Part shown: in pieces, positions 1-10,481 of the stretch | Numbering within the stretch: position 1 is the first letter of the stretch | How the letters are laid out: each line of letters begins with the position of its first letter | Origin: Setaria digitata | Taxonomy: Eukaryota > Nematoda > Chromadorea > Rhabditida > Setariidae | Length of the DNA stretch: 50,768 nucleotides | Direction: 5' to 3' | Assembly (NCBI GenBank): GCA_003640385.1 | Contig: RCAB01000443.1 | Coordinates: forward strand, 1-50,768 | Position numbers and translations under genes: made by a program | The notes under the pieces: model-generated | Databases searched by the model: none | What the model saw: only the letters and a program-made list of their open reading frames with translations | Told to the model about the DNA's origin: nothing

Positions 1-42
1 AGAGAGAGAGAGAGATGGGGAGAGAGAGAGAGAAGAGGAGGG
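1..42. repeat. GA-rich microsatellite at window edge
   Basis: Imperfect (GA)n tract interrupted by a GGGG and followed by purine-rich sequence. It lies in the intron that precedes the first visible CDC14 exon. The stretch from here to 845 holds AT-rich intron sequence with a poly-A run near 160-185; I see no exon in it. Confidence 0.85.
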
Positions 43-845
43 AAAAGAATTAAACTGTTGCGAAGTTTGCTTTCCTTTAAAGGAGGTAACTGAGTTCGTG
101 GGTTTTAGCACACTGATTTGTGATTTCGACATAGGACTCAGTTTATTGTGGTGAAATACAAAAAAAAAAAAAAAAAAAAAAAAAATGCAAAATCCATAAA
201 TAGAAAGAACAATTCATGTATGAATGTACTATTTATTGATAACAGGGTATAATGACAAACATTTTTTTTCGCTTAGTACCGAGTATACTAATTTATCAGT
301 TACGAACCATACGATAACACTATAGATTTTAACACCGGTTCGTTATTTATCAGTACGACTCAATAGACATGCGGTGGAGCAGCAGTACAGTTTAAGATAA
401 ATGACATCAATCAACTGAATTTTTATAACATAAAAGGTATTTACTAGATTTATTCTATGGAAGTGGTCTGAAGAGTATTCATAGACGGACAGGCGAAAGA
501 TAGAAAGCTATTCGATCCTAAAAAAAAGAAAAAATTTTTTTATATTTTGCACTTTGCGATATTAATGATTTCTCAGATCTTTGATAAGATGTAAAAAAAA
601 TACTATAGTATACTGTTCAGGAATGTAAAAAAGAATTAAAGAGATAGTTGAAATGTTCGTTGTGTTTTTCGTTGTGCCTTCTCTTGTGTGTTTCATTCTG
701 AAAAACAGTTACACTTTTCTAAAGCCTAATTAAACGGAAATGTCTTTGCCGCACGAATACCTATAACTACGAGGATCGTAGTGATAGGCAAATACGGGGT
801 TTTGTTTACTTAGAAAATGCTCGCAATGAACACAGCTGATTATAG

Positions 846-3170
846 GCAGTGAAATTTGGGTGGCTGGCATTCGATACTTTCGATCCGGACGAATATGAGT
901 ATTACGAAAAGGTCGAAAATGGTGACTTGAATTGGATTATTCCGTCGAAAGTGTTGAGCTTCTGCGGACCTCACAATAAATCAGTCGTTGCGAATGGTCA
1001 GTGCATAATCCTTAAGTAAATATCAAGGGACAGATGACTGACTATCTGGTCGTACATAGCTCATCGAACTTTGTATTGAGGAAAATCCAAATATAGATTA
1101 CTTATTTTAGGTTATCCATACCACGCACCAGAAGTTTATTTCGATTATTTTCGCACTCATAATATCTCAACCATCATACGACTCAACAAACGTATGTATG
1201 ATGCTAAAAGGTTCGTCTAAATTGTGTCACTGCTAGGTTATATGAGAGTGTTATCCACAGTTCCTTTTGTTTTTTTTTTTTTGAAACATCTTTCAGTGGA
1301 GTTTCCTTTACAGATTTTTAGACGCAGGTTTCGAGCACGTCGATCTCTTCTTTGTTGACGGTTCGGTGCCGTCCGATGAGATTGTTGAGCGTTTTATTAA
1401 TGTTGTTGATAACGCCAAAGGAGGCGTGGCTGTTCACTGCAAGGTATTTGAAGTTTATTTACTTAAAAACTAATGTTAAGCACTTGCTTTATCTGCGTTC
1501 GGCATTTAATTTTACATCACATTCCAGGCAGGATTAGGTAGGACGGGTACGCTGATAGCCTGTTGGTTAATGAAAGAATATGGCGTTACAGCAGCAGAAT
1601 CGATAGCTTGGTTGCGGATTTGCAGACCTGGCTCAGTGATCGGACCACAACAGGAATTTCTTGTCGAAAAACAACCATGGTGCTGGGCAATGGGTTCCAA
1701 ATCTGTTCATCTTTCACAATTGACTAACAAGGTTTACTAAGCAGACTGTTTGAAGATTTAAGCTAAAAGGGAAGAGAGTTGGTTTTTTTTTTATTAACCT
1801 GGGATGTTTTCTTTCAAGAGGATTTTCAGGTGAACGGAATTCGTATTGAAAATTCGAGTTCGAAAAGAATAGTATTGCCTATATCTCGCCCTATCTTATT
1901 GACAAGTACACGAGTAAAAACCACTGAGGTTCGTCTATAAAATTTGATATTATCTGTTTTGTCAAACAAACACTAGAAAAGGATAGCTGTCCAATCTATA
2001 TGATCTATTTATGTTTTTCAGAAAGTGGCAGATAAAGACTATACTGAAAAGAAGGGAGAGAAGCCTAGTCAGGGTGATCATCTTCTGGTGCAGAAGGCTA
2101 AAGCACAACGAACTGGAATAGCACATGCAAAGTTCACTTCGCCTACTACTCCTGTTAAACCTCTGTCGACTAATAGTAACGTAGTAACAAGGCGGATTTT
2201 GCGAAGTAGTGGTGATGTAAGCGTACCACCACCGGTAATTTTTGATCCTCTAATTATATTTGGGATGCAGGACAGGTAGGAGGAAATGGAAATGGGCAGT
2301 TCTGTCCCAAAAATATGTACTGATTTAAATGTGCAACAAATAGAGAAACTTATGCTGATTTTCTAAAAAACGTAGGTTTATCGGAGAAGTGATTTGATGC
2401 ATATCACAGAAATATGAACGATGTAAAATACTGTTTGATGAGAATAATACGATTTGAGGTGTCATATAATATTCCATGTTTTAGTACACACATTGTAGTA
2501 CATAGATAATACATTTTCCTCCGCATATTAGCAGTTAGTGTAGTACTGCTGAGTAATCATTAGTAAAAGGAAATGCGCTCCTTACAGGTTTAACTTTAAA
2601 TTAGTTTATGTGATCACATTGTCAGTCACTATTTTTACCGCTTATTTTAGATCTCACGAGTTACTGTGTCTGCAACAACTGCAGCAAACAATAAACCTTT
2701 AACGAAGTGTAAATCAACGCGAAGACTTACTACGTAAGTTGTTGTTCTTGTCTCGGAAGAAATGAAGTTTAGTAGAAATGAGAAATTGTGATTATAACTT
2801 CTCTGTTATAGCTTATGAAATATCGTAGACAGAAAATCGGCTAGCAAAGATGACATTCCAGGTTACGAACTGAACCTTATCCATCCTCAGGAGTGAAAGT
2901 TCATTTGCCGGCATCAGTTTATGAATTGAGGCCTCGAAACAACAGTAAAACATACGGTGTACTTCGTTTCAACGATCCTGCTAAAGAGCTTGCACCTAAT
3001 TCGGTTGCCCTTATCGGTATCTCCGTAAGTATTTGAGCAGTTTTTTTCTTAAATATACTTGGAATTTTGATTCGATGTTTCATTTTTAGAAATTTCCCGA
3101 AAGGAATTAAAGCTTTATATAATATTTGATGTGCTAATTTTAGGCTCGACGGAATCTAAGTGAATTATAA
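846..3170 (+). CDS. cdc-14: CDC14-type dual-specificity protein phosphatase (5' partial)
   Basis: CDC14 removes phosphate from CDK sites and helps cells leave mitosis, complete cytokinesis and hold quiescence. Visible exons: 846 (or 850)-996, 1111-1210, 1314-1443, 1528-1731, 1830-1928, 2022-2216, 2651-2733, 2862-3024, 3144-3170. All phases match, giving about 383 codons and a TAA stop. The catalytic domain is clear: [10 protein letters not shown] near the start, the general-acid loop VDGSVPSDE, the P-loop [12 protein letters not shown] with the nucleophilic Cys at the 1443/1528 splice junction, and the Q-loop IGPQQEF. The N-terminal A domain (roughly 170 residues in the family) is missing, so its exons must lie before position 1 and the preceding intron exceeds 845 bp. 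The C-terminal tail is divergent, rich in Ser, Thr, Arg and Lys. RCC1 is convergent downstream. Family assignment is firm; the exact 5' edge of the first exon is uncertain by 4 nt. Confidence 0.95.
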
Positions 3171-3843
3171 ATAACAAGAGAAACAAGAGATATTCAATTC
3201 CGAGGCGGTAAGTGCTTAATGTAAAGACGGAAATGGACACCAAAGCATTTATTGATCTTTTTATTGATTGATAGGCGGGTACCACTCAGTCCAGTTGAGG
3301 TTTATCTCGAACGGAACTATTTTTTTTTTTACGCTGTATAAAGCTGACCATTTTCAATTTCTACAACGGTCTACCAAGTTACGCCTTTTCAATCTTTTTT
3401 AATATTGATTACACTATCATAATATGTTTTATTTCTTCTTTATATATACAATAGTTAAAGCCTATTAATTCTTGATAGTCTCCCATAGATAATAATCTGG
3501 ATTTTTAAGGATTTAACATTTATTTATGTCTCGTAGAGGAGAAAAGAAGCAGGAGGGGACTGTTTTAAATGCAAGTCTTGAACTTTTGTCCATATTTCTC
3601 TGTACTTTTTTTTTGAAATCTTTTTCTATATTTGTAACTTTTAATAATCTGTATGTATATGTTTCCATGTGTGTATCACTTTTTCGATGGATTTGCAAGA
3701 GAACCTTTTGAATTTTCCACTTTATGGCCTTTAATTGCACGTGAATGCCTTTCATGCCCTGACAACTTCTTTATATGTATGTCGCAGTAGCTATATGTAA
3801 AATTTTTGCATACGATGTTGTCACTCTCAGGTTATAGTATGAG

Positions 3844-3957
3844 GTTTGGAGACAGTGACGCATTATTTGAGAAGGGAACCGAGAAGTTGGGCTGCCTGGA
3901 AAAAGAAACTTGATATCCTCTTTGGTCAGGATATATTCCTGATCTCTTTACGAGGCA

Positions 3958-3992
<35 letters not shown>

Positions 3993-4367
3993 TTGTGCTA
4001 TCTTGTTTCTTTGGAGCAACTCTGGCACCTTTAAACACAAACACCTTCCTTTTATACAAACCATATATTGATTTCAATGGTGAATTGATTACAAGAATGA
4101 TTTTAATAACGTAATAATCAGTTTAATTGTACTACTACAGATAATATACCAATTTCTATCAAGCTGCATTTTTGCGATGATGCTCTTGGTATTGTTGCCT
4201 TGCTTCCTCATCTACTCATCTTAATTGATTTCTATAAAGATGTACCATTGTCAGTTTTTCACACCTGTAAGTGTTGCAATGAGTCACGAAGAATTCGAAT
4301 GTTAGACTATAATGGGTATCTACACAAAGCAGATTCTGAGGAACTGGGATGGAACTTACTGCGCTGA
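3844..4367 (+). CDS. Unrecognised coding-like exons between CDC14 and RCC1
   Basis: Three open segments (3844-3924, 3990-4079, 4141-4367) join with phase 1 at every junction, using GT donors (gtcagg, gtgaat) and AG acceptors. The last runs 75 codons to TGA, has higher GC than its surroundings and non-repetitive residues including a CKCC cluster. I do not recognise the product. No start or signal peptide is visible, the acceptor of the first segment is poor, and the second acceptor follows a T27 run. The frame stays open for about 30 further codons past the TGA, so it could also be a decayed gene. The stretches 3171-3843 and 4368-5066 otherwise look non-coding. Inference from reading frame and splice phase only. 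Confidence 0.3.
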
Positions 4368-5058
4368 TACAGTGGAATACCACAACGAATCTCCACTTCC
4401 CCTGGCAAATTTCTGTATTATTCTCTAGCGAAACTTATCGGACACGTTAGGTTTTAAACACCATTGACGCAGATTCAGAGAACATTAATTAATATAAAAA
4501 GCGTAACTGCTACTAATCGAAGGATAGTGCTAACCATCTTTATTTTATTATCATTATTTCTTTCCACATGGAAAAAAATTGAGAACTTTTTGATATGGTA
4601 TTTCCCTATTGACAGGTGTTCATCGAACAACAAATATTGAAATATAGAATCAAAACTCCGCGCAATGAAAACACGTTTACAGTAGGTACGGTACCTAAGA
4701 TACAAAGGTGTTTGACGACACTAAAAAATAATGTTAAATAATACCATTTTAACAATGCGCATAAATCACTGTAATAATGGGACAAAGCAAAATAAAAACA
4801 TGTCAAAAAGCATGAAGCAAAGTCAAACAATTGGAAAATCTATCTGGGAAGGATTTCGCCAACGCGAAGTGACAAATAATTCAACGAAAGAGCCTAGGAA
4901 ATAAAAAAAAGCCCGAAAATATGGATAACATCGTAAAATTATATAACAATATTCATTAAGAAAAGGAAGTCTATTTTTATGATCTAGAACGTTTCAAATT
5001 GATACGGCGGTAACAGCAATAAATACGGATGTATATGGATGCGAAGTTAGTTGCATAT

Positions 5059-5064
5059 TTTATT
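5059..5064 (-). terminator. AATAAA signal 3 nt after the RCC1 stop
   Basis: On the minus strand AATAAA begins two bases after the RCC1 TGA codon. If used, the 3' UTR would be only about 20-30 nt. Use is not proven; the hexamer could be chance in AT-rich DNA. Confidence 0.4.
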
Positions 5065-5066
5065 GT

Positions 5067-8000
5067 TCATAACTTTTTAGCAAGGAAAAGAGCATGGTTA
5101 TCGGCCAAAGATACGCCGATGATGCGGTAACCATCAAGATGTGCCGAAGTAATTTTTTGCGGTTGCGGAACCATTTTCTCATCATCATCTTTGATCCCTA
5201 ATCCAAGTTGGCCGGAAGAATCATAACCCCAAGAGTAGGCATTTCCTGAAAACGATAGCTGCTTGGGTTAAAGGAACTACGCTAATGACGAACTTGCATC
5301 CATCAGCAAAAATTTCATGCTCTCATTTTATTTTTATAAAACAACCACAGGATAACAGAGTAAATGGTAAAAATTACCTTTATCAGTCCAAACAATAGAG
5401 CACCCAAGACTAGCTGATACTCCTTTGATTGACTCAGGTATATCAATCTTCTGTAATTCAGAGTACTTCCAGTGATCATCTTCCTTACTATTCCATGTGC
5501 CCAATCCAAGAGCGTTATCTGTGTTTTTACCGATGCCATATACTTCACCTAATAAAATCCTATTTAAAAACAGTTACACAGCAAATCCGTCGATGATTTT
5601 CAACTCAATTAGTCATTTCGCACCACGGCAGTACGGAATGTTGGAAAACAGCTAAGAAAAAGAAGTAATGAAACGATACTGATGAAACGATACGAGCACA
5701 ACCTAATTTATAAAAAGTTCTCAAGTTTATGATGATTCACTATTATTACCTTGTGCATTCAGCGCAATAATATGCTGGATACCGCTTAGTTCTACAACTG
5801 ATATGCTTCCGAATGCGCCTGCTTTAACCGGATGCATTATTTTTAATTCTGGCTGATCATCTACAATAGCATTATTGCATCTAACTGAATGAAAGATGAG
5901 AACTCTCAGAAATCTCTCTGGAAAAGTTTTCTGCAGCACTCCCAAATAACAAAAGATTCGACTTTCCCGGTTTCAAAATAAACCATCATAATGTGATACA
6001 TATCTCAGTCATAATCAACTGGAAAAAAACTTGCATCACTATAGAAAAAAAGACAAATTAAGCATTTGTCTTATGTTTTCGTCATACTAAGGGGGGAGGG
6101 GAAAAAAAAGAAAAAAAAATGAGAAATACAAACCTCCACCTTCCGGTGCTTCCGGTGTTGGCACACCCAACTGTCCAAAGTTGTTCAATCCGCAGACATA
6201 AACAGCACCATCAATGGATCGCGCGGCAGTCCAAAATCCACCAGCCATGATGTTATCGAAAGTTACCAATTTCTTTTTCCCTTTATCATAAACTGAAATT
6301 CTCAAGGAGTCTGGTGAATCGTTTACCATTCGTTGAGAGCGAATATGTGACACTCGTGAGCATCTGCCTAACTGCCCAACAGATCCATCGCCGAAAGTTA
6401 GCACTTCACCACTTTCCGTTAGCATCACCAAATGATTTTCACCTGCTGCAATCTGTAAATTGCTCGTAAAAATTATTTTATAAAAACAACCCCATAACTT
6501 ATACAGTAACATACGTAAATTTGCGTTGCATTCAAAACGTCATACCTTTACAATAACTTTTTGTTGATGTTGCACAATGACTACTGGATGTTTCTCCATT
6601 TCTAGCAGTGTTTCGTGGCTTTCAATGCAACCTGACATACCCTTAAATAAATGATTAAACTCTCCACTAGAAGCATTGTTTAATACTGAATTTATTTATT
6701 ACAGATGATATTAACGTAAAACTTACTCGCAAATTGCCCCAAGCGATAACACTGCCCTTATCAGTGAGTGCCGCTGAGAAACTGGCACCTGCGGTAAGCA
6801 TAACTACCTGGAAATATAGCATTTTGTTGGAAATTACTCCAAATCAGTTTTTCAAAGCGAACTAATTTATTCCTTTTTTGCTGAAAAAAATCAGTGGAAG
6901 CGAGATTTTTTAAAACTATTTATGTAACAAAACAAACCTTCCCATGGCGCTGTATAAGTGAACCGCTGAACTTAATTGGAGTTAGTTTATCTGTAGATCC
7001 TTCCGGTTCAATACCTTCACCTGGCACTGTACCTTTTTCGTTTATTCCGCAACCATATACTGTACCATCCTCCATTAACACTAGCGAGTGAACTCCACCT
7101 GCCACAACCTGCAACGCATATTCCAACACAACTACGTGTCACCAGTCTTATCAATATCATATATTCCATTAGTCGAAAAAAATAACTTCGGAAAGTGTTT
7201 TCACCCCGAAGCAGATGAAATGAAGCCTTATTTTTTGTCAATTTAGTAATTATTTTGAAATTATTGGCATTAAGAAATCTTTAACGTAGTCTAAGGTTCA
7301 ATTGCACTAACCTGAACTACTAATTTCTCTTCCGGAAGAGTAGCAATGGCCCGTGGTTTCCTAGTTGTACTTCGTCCTGGGTGTCCAAGCTGCTCACCCT
7401 CACCACAACTCAACACCCGGTCACCTTTTTCAGTTGGTAAAAAATTTCCGATCGACAAATGGAACTTCTTCAACCGACGAGCTGCTGAACTTCCAGCACT
7501 ACTATCTGAAATACTACCAAACATTCACAGTGTCATTATTTTATTTCTACCATGATTCATACTATTCTCCAACTCCCAAAAGTACCAATCCTTTATTTCT
7601 AATACAACCCACAAATGCCATATTATCCATGAAGGAATAATTCACATCTTAAACCAAAAGAAAAACAAGAAATAACCGTAGATTGTTGAGGAAAGAAACA
7701 ATCTAATAGTAAACAGTCCGAATAGTAATCATCCATTAAATATTTGCAACACTTACTGAGTGTTTGATTTGCTGTCGAACAGGTGCTCAAGTCCAAAGAG
7801 TCAAGTTTCCGCTTCTTTCTACGTCCACTGTTATTAATTCCCAACCTATCGTGCTCACCCTCAATAATAAATTATCAAATTATCATCAGTTAACTAACGG
7901 TACTCCCTTAAGAACCAAACTAGAAATTATAGTCCCAGATAATCAAGCCATTCCAGCTTAAAATATCCCGATACTTATGTACTCATACTTATGACCAAAG

Positions 8001-8353
8001 ATATCGAAATATCATTAGTAATTAGGAACCTAACATTCACATACATTACCTACCAAAAATATGAAATTTTTTTCTTAGAAAAAGCTACCATCGATAAAAA
8101 TTACACTTACATTAATCACTGATGATTGCGGTGAAGAAACTGCCGGTTCTCCTACTTCGGCGTGATTGTCCATATCAACAGTGACCACATTTGGTGCTCC
8201 TGCTAGTGGTGATGCTGCTACTGCCAATGGCGCTTTTACTATATCCTTTACTTTCCTCTTCTCTCGCTTTCTTCCTTTCTTCTCTGTTCGTCGTCGTTTT
8301 AAGTTTTCCACTGGTTGCTGTGTCACTTTACGAGCCACTTTTCTAGGTGGCAT
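5067..8353 (-). CDS. ran-3: RCC1-family Ran guanine nucleotide exchange factor (RAN-3)
   Basis: Chromatin-bound exchange factor that loads Ran with GTP; the RanGTP gradient drives spindle assembly, nuclear envelope reformation and nuclear transport. Ten exons, read from the high end: 8353-8111, ~7859-7757, 7505-7312, 7108-6938, 6807-6727, 6641-6546, 6452-6134, 5884-5750, 5548-5378, 5245-5067. The sum is 564 codons (563 aa). Repeated RCC1 blade motifs are visible: [75 protein letters not shown]. The first ~45 residues are strongly basic (KRRR and [10 protein letters not shown]), suiting nuclear import and DNA contact; the protein exceeds the usual ~420 aa because of this extension and blade inserts. 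A TTGCAG lies 3 nt before the ATG, a possible spliced-leader acceptor. The second exon's acceptor (7859, or 7853) is the only weak junction. Confidence 0.95.
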
Positions 8354-8514
8354 TTCCTGCAATACATTTTATTTTCTGGCTGCAACAATTCACACAATTA
8401 TGGCTATACGCTGCTAACAACGTTTCAAATAAATAGCATTTTAAAATAACATGATTTGATCATCAGAAAACTCTAATATCGACAAGCTATAATTGTGAGA
8501 AAAGTAGTGGTTGT

Positions 8515-8612
8515 AATGGTGATAATGACAACAACAATGACACAGCAGTAGGAGGAATTAGTAAGAATAATAGTCAGTGGTAATAATAATACGACGGCAA
8601 TAATAGTAACAG
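8515..8612. repeat. Degenerate AAT/AAC trinucleotide tract
   Basis: Upstream of RCC1 on the intergenic side, a run of imperfect aat, aac and gat triplets. No coding or regulatory role is visible. Confidence 0.6.
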
Positions 8613-8991
8613 CTATCAGTCCAAATTTTTGACTGATATGAATCAAGAAAAGGAAATTAATCTCTCAGATTACAAAAGAAATCTAAAAATTGTCAAAAAA
8701 AGTTTTGTAATTTAACAAAGGAAAAATATACAATTTCAGCTCAGCTAATAATACCAAATGCTCGATCCCAATGGTCTCAACGATTAATCAATACACTGAA
8801 CAATTTATCAGTCAATCATTGCTATCATCTTACTCTACCCATCCCCTAATCTAATTCAACATTTCCAGTACCGTATAGTCTCAATCGTAACAGGCAAATA
8901 TGAAAATTGAAATCCCAGGCGGTATTTTCATCTTGACAAGAGCGCGTAATTCACTTTCATGTATATAATGTACATAGTAACTTGGTCAAGT

Positions 8992-9105
8992 CTAGTTTCT
9001 TTTGTTGACCTCGGTAGTTGGTATGAGATTAAAAAGAAAAAAGTTTAAAACTAGTTTCTTTTATTGACTTAGTTAGTTAGCATGAGATTAAGGAGGGAAA
9101 AGTTT
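8992..9105. repeat. Two-copy degenerate tandem repeat, ~58 bp unit
   Basis: Copies at 8992-9047 and 9051-9105 share a ctagtttctttt...ttga core, a later tagtt...catgagatta-like core and an agttta end, with scattered substitutions. It sits in the RCC1-FAF1 divergent intergenic region. An old local duplication is the simplest explanation. Confidence 0.75.
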
Positions 9106-9150
9106 ACTCGAGAGATGCTAATTTAATATAAAATATGCTAGCTAGACAGG

Positions 9151-9828
9151 TTAAATTGAGTATGATTGGGAGTGAAAAATTCGATTAGTTGAGTAGAAGT
9201 GAAAGGAAATATTTGCTGATTGCCTCTGCATCCATTCAAATGAATATTGATCAAGTAGACGTATTTCATTGCTGATCAAAACGTGATTAGACGCTATGAA
9301 CGTGATTAAAAATTAGGCGTTATCACGTCTAATTTTGCAGTAAAAAGATTCATAATATCATTCATTTCTTACTAAATTTACGAAATGGTTCTTCATTAGT
9401 CATTAGTCATATGCTCATAATTAATAGTACTGAGGATTAGTGCTTTATTGAATCAAGTAGTTATCCGGTTAATATTGACCTTTTCTACTTCCAGAAACTC
9501 ATGCAGTATGATAATACCCCAGATAGCTACCGGTACAGCTTCCGGTTTCTACAACTAGAAATCTTTTTCACATCTCAGAATACGAAGAACATTCACCCCT
9601 CCGGAACAATTACTTTGGTTTCGAAATCCTCATCCGGCATAATCCTGCTAATCGCTCTCGTAATCTGATATTCCGTGATCGTATGTAATGAGATAATGAT
9701 TTGCATAGTTTGCACAACGTCTCGTAGCCATAGAGCTGTGTGTATAGGTTGCGGTTGTTAATGCATGCAGAGTTTGTATCCATTCCAGCCAGAAAGGTCA
9801 GGCAATCGATGAGTGTGACCTTCGGGAC
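9151..9828 (-). CDS. Possible two-exon gene, product not recognised
   Basis: On the minus strand 9828-9614 is open for 71 codons from an AG acceptor and ends CCA-AA|gtaattg. It joins in phase 2 to 9271-9151 (acceptor ttgatcag), which runs 40 codons to TAA. The first segment carries a C-x16-C-x2-C spacing and many Arg codons; its frame closes 3-4 codons upstream, so any 5' exon lies higher. No signal peptide or start was found. The plus strand is also open across much of 9496-9669, so strand choice is an inference. The rest of 8354-10481 holds the promoters of RCC1 and FAF1, but I see no specific element. Confidence 0.22.
9309..9336. repeat. 12-bp inverted repeat with 4-nt loop
   Basis: Arms aaaattaggcgt and acgtctaatttt pair at 11 of 12 positions around a tatc loop. 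Direct copies of aacgtgatta sit just upstream (around 9281 and 9299). It could form a hairpin or be a dimeric protein site; no family is assigned. Confidence 0.7.
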
Positions 9829-10481
9829 CTTGTTTTGTTAGTAATAGATTGCTCCTTCTTGTTCATATATGAAGGTGGTAGCGTTCTACGAGTAATTGTT
9901 ATTTTCTTTTTCTCATCTCTTTTTCTCTGACTTCACTTTTGCATTCTTATTTTGTATGTTTCTCTATCATTTTACATTTGCATTTTCTAAAAACTCCCAA
10001 CAAAATGAAACTTATTTATAAGTGATAGAAACAAATAGCAGCTATCTATTTTTTTTTTTTCTTTTATCACTGTAATTGCTCTTTGCTGTCTAACTGTACA
10101 GTAACGATGGAAATATAGTCTGTCCGTCAAGTGGCTTCACAATACGTTTTGTCAGTTCAGCTCCGGAATTATATCTTATGTCAAAAATAGGTAGGTGATT
10201 TGCTTACTGTAGAATTGGGCATTATATTTTTCCTTTCTTTTTTTTTTAGATAACGGTTTTTTTGAGTGTCTGTTAGGTACGACTTATTGATCCTATCCTG
10301 ATTGGAGTTGTATCATGCTAAAATTGACATACATTTTTTAAAATGAACTTATCCATATTAATCTATTTCGTATTAATTTTATCATTTATCGGTTTGTTTT
10401 CCTTTCGATTTTTTCGCCTTATCATGAACACTACAGTTTGTAATTTGTTTTTTCTTTTTCCAGTGTAGTTTTAAGGGAGTA

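Noticed and set aside
9780..9832. aaggtc...gacctt inverted repeat as a small RNA or snoRNA
   Set aside because: No convincing C/D or H/ACA boxes or flanking features.
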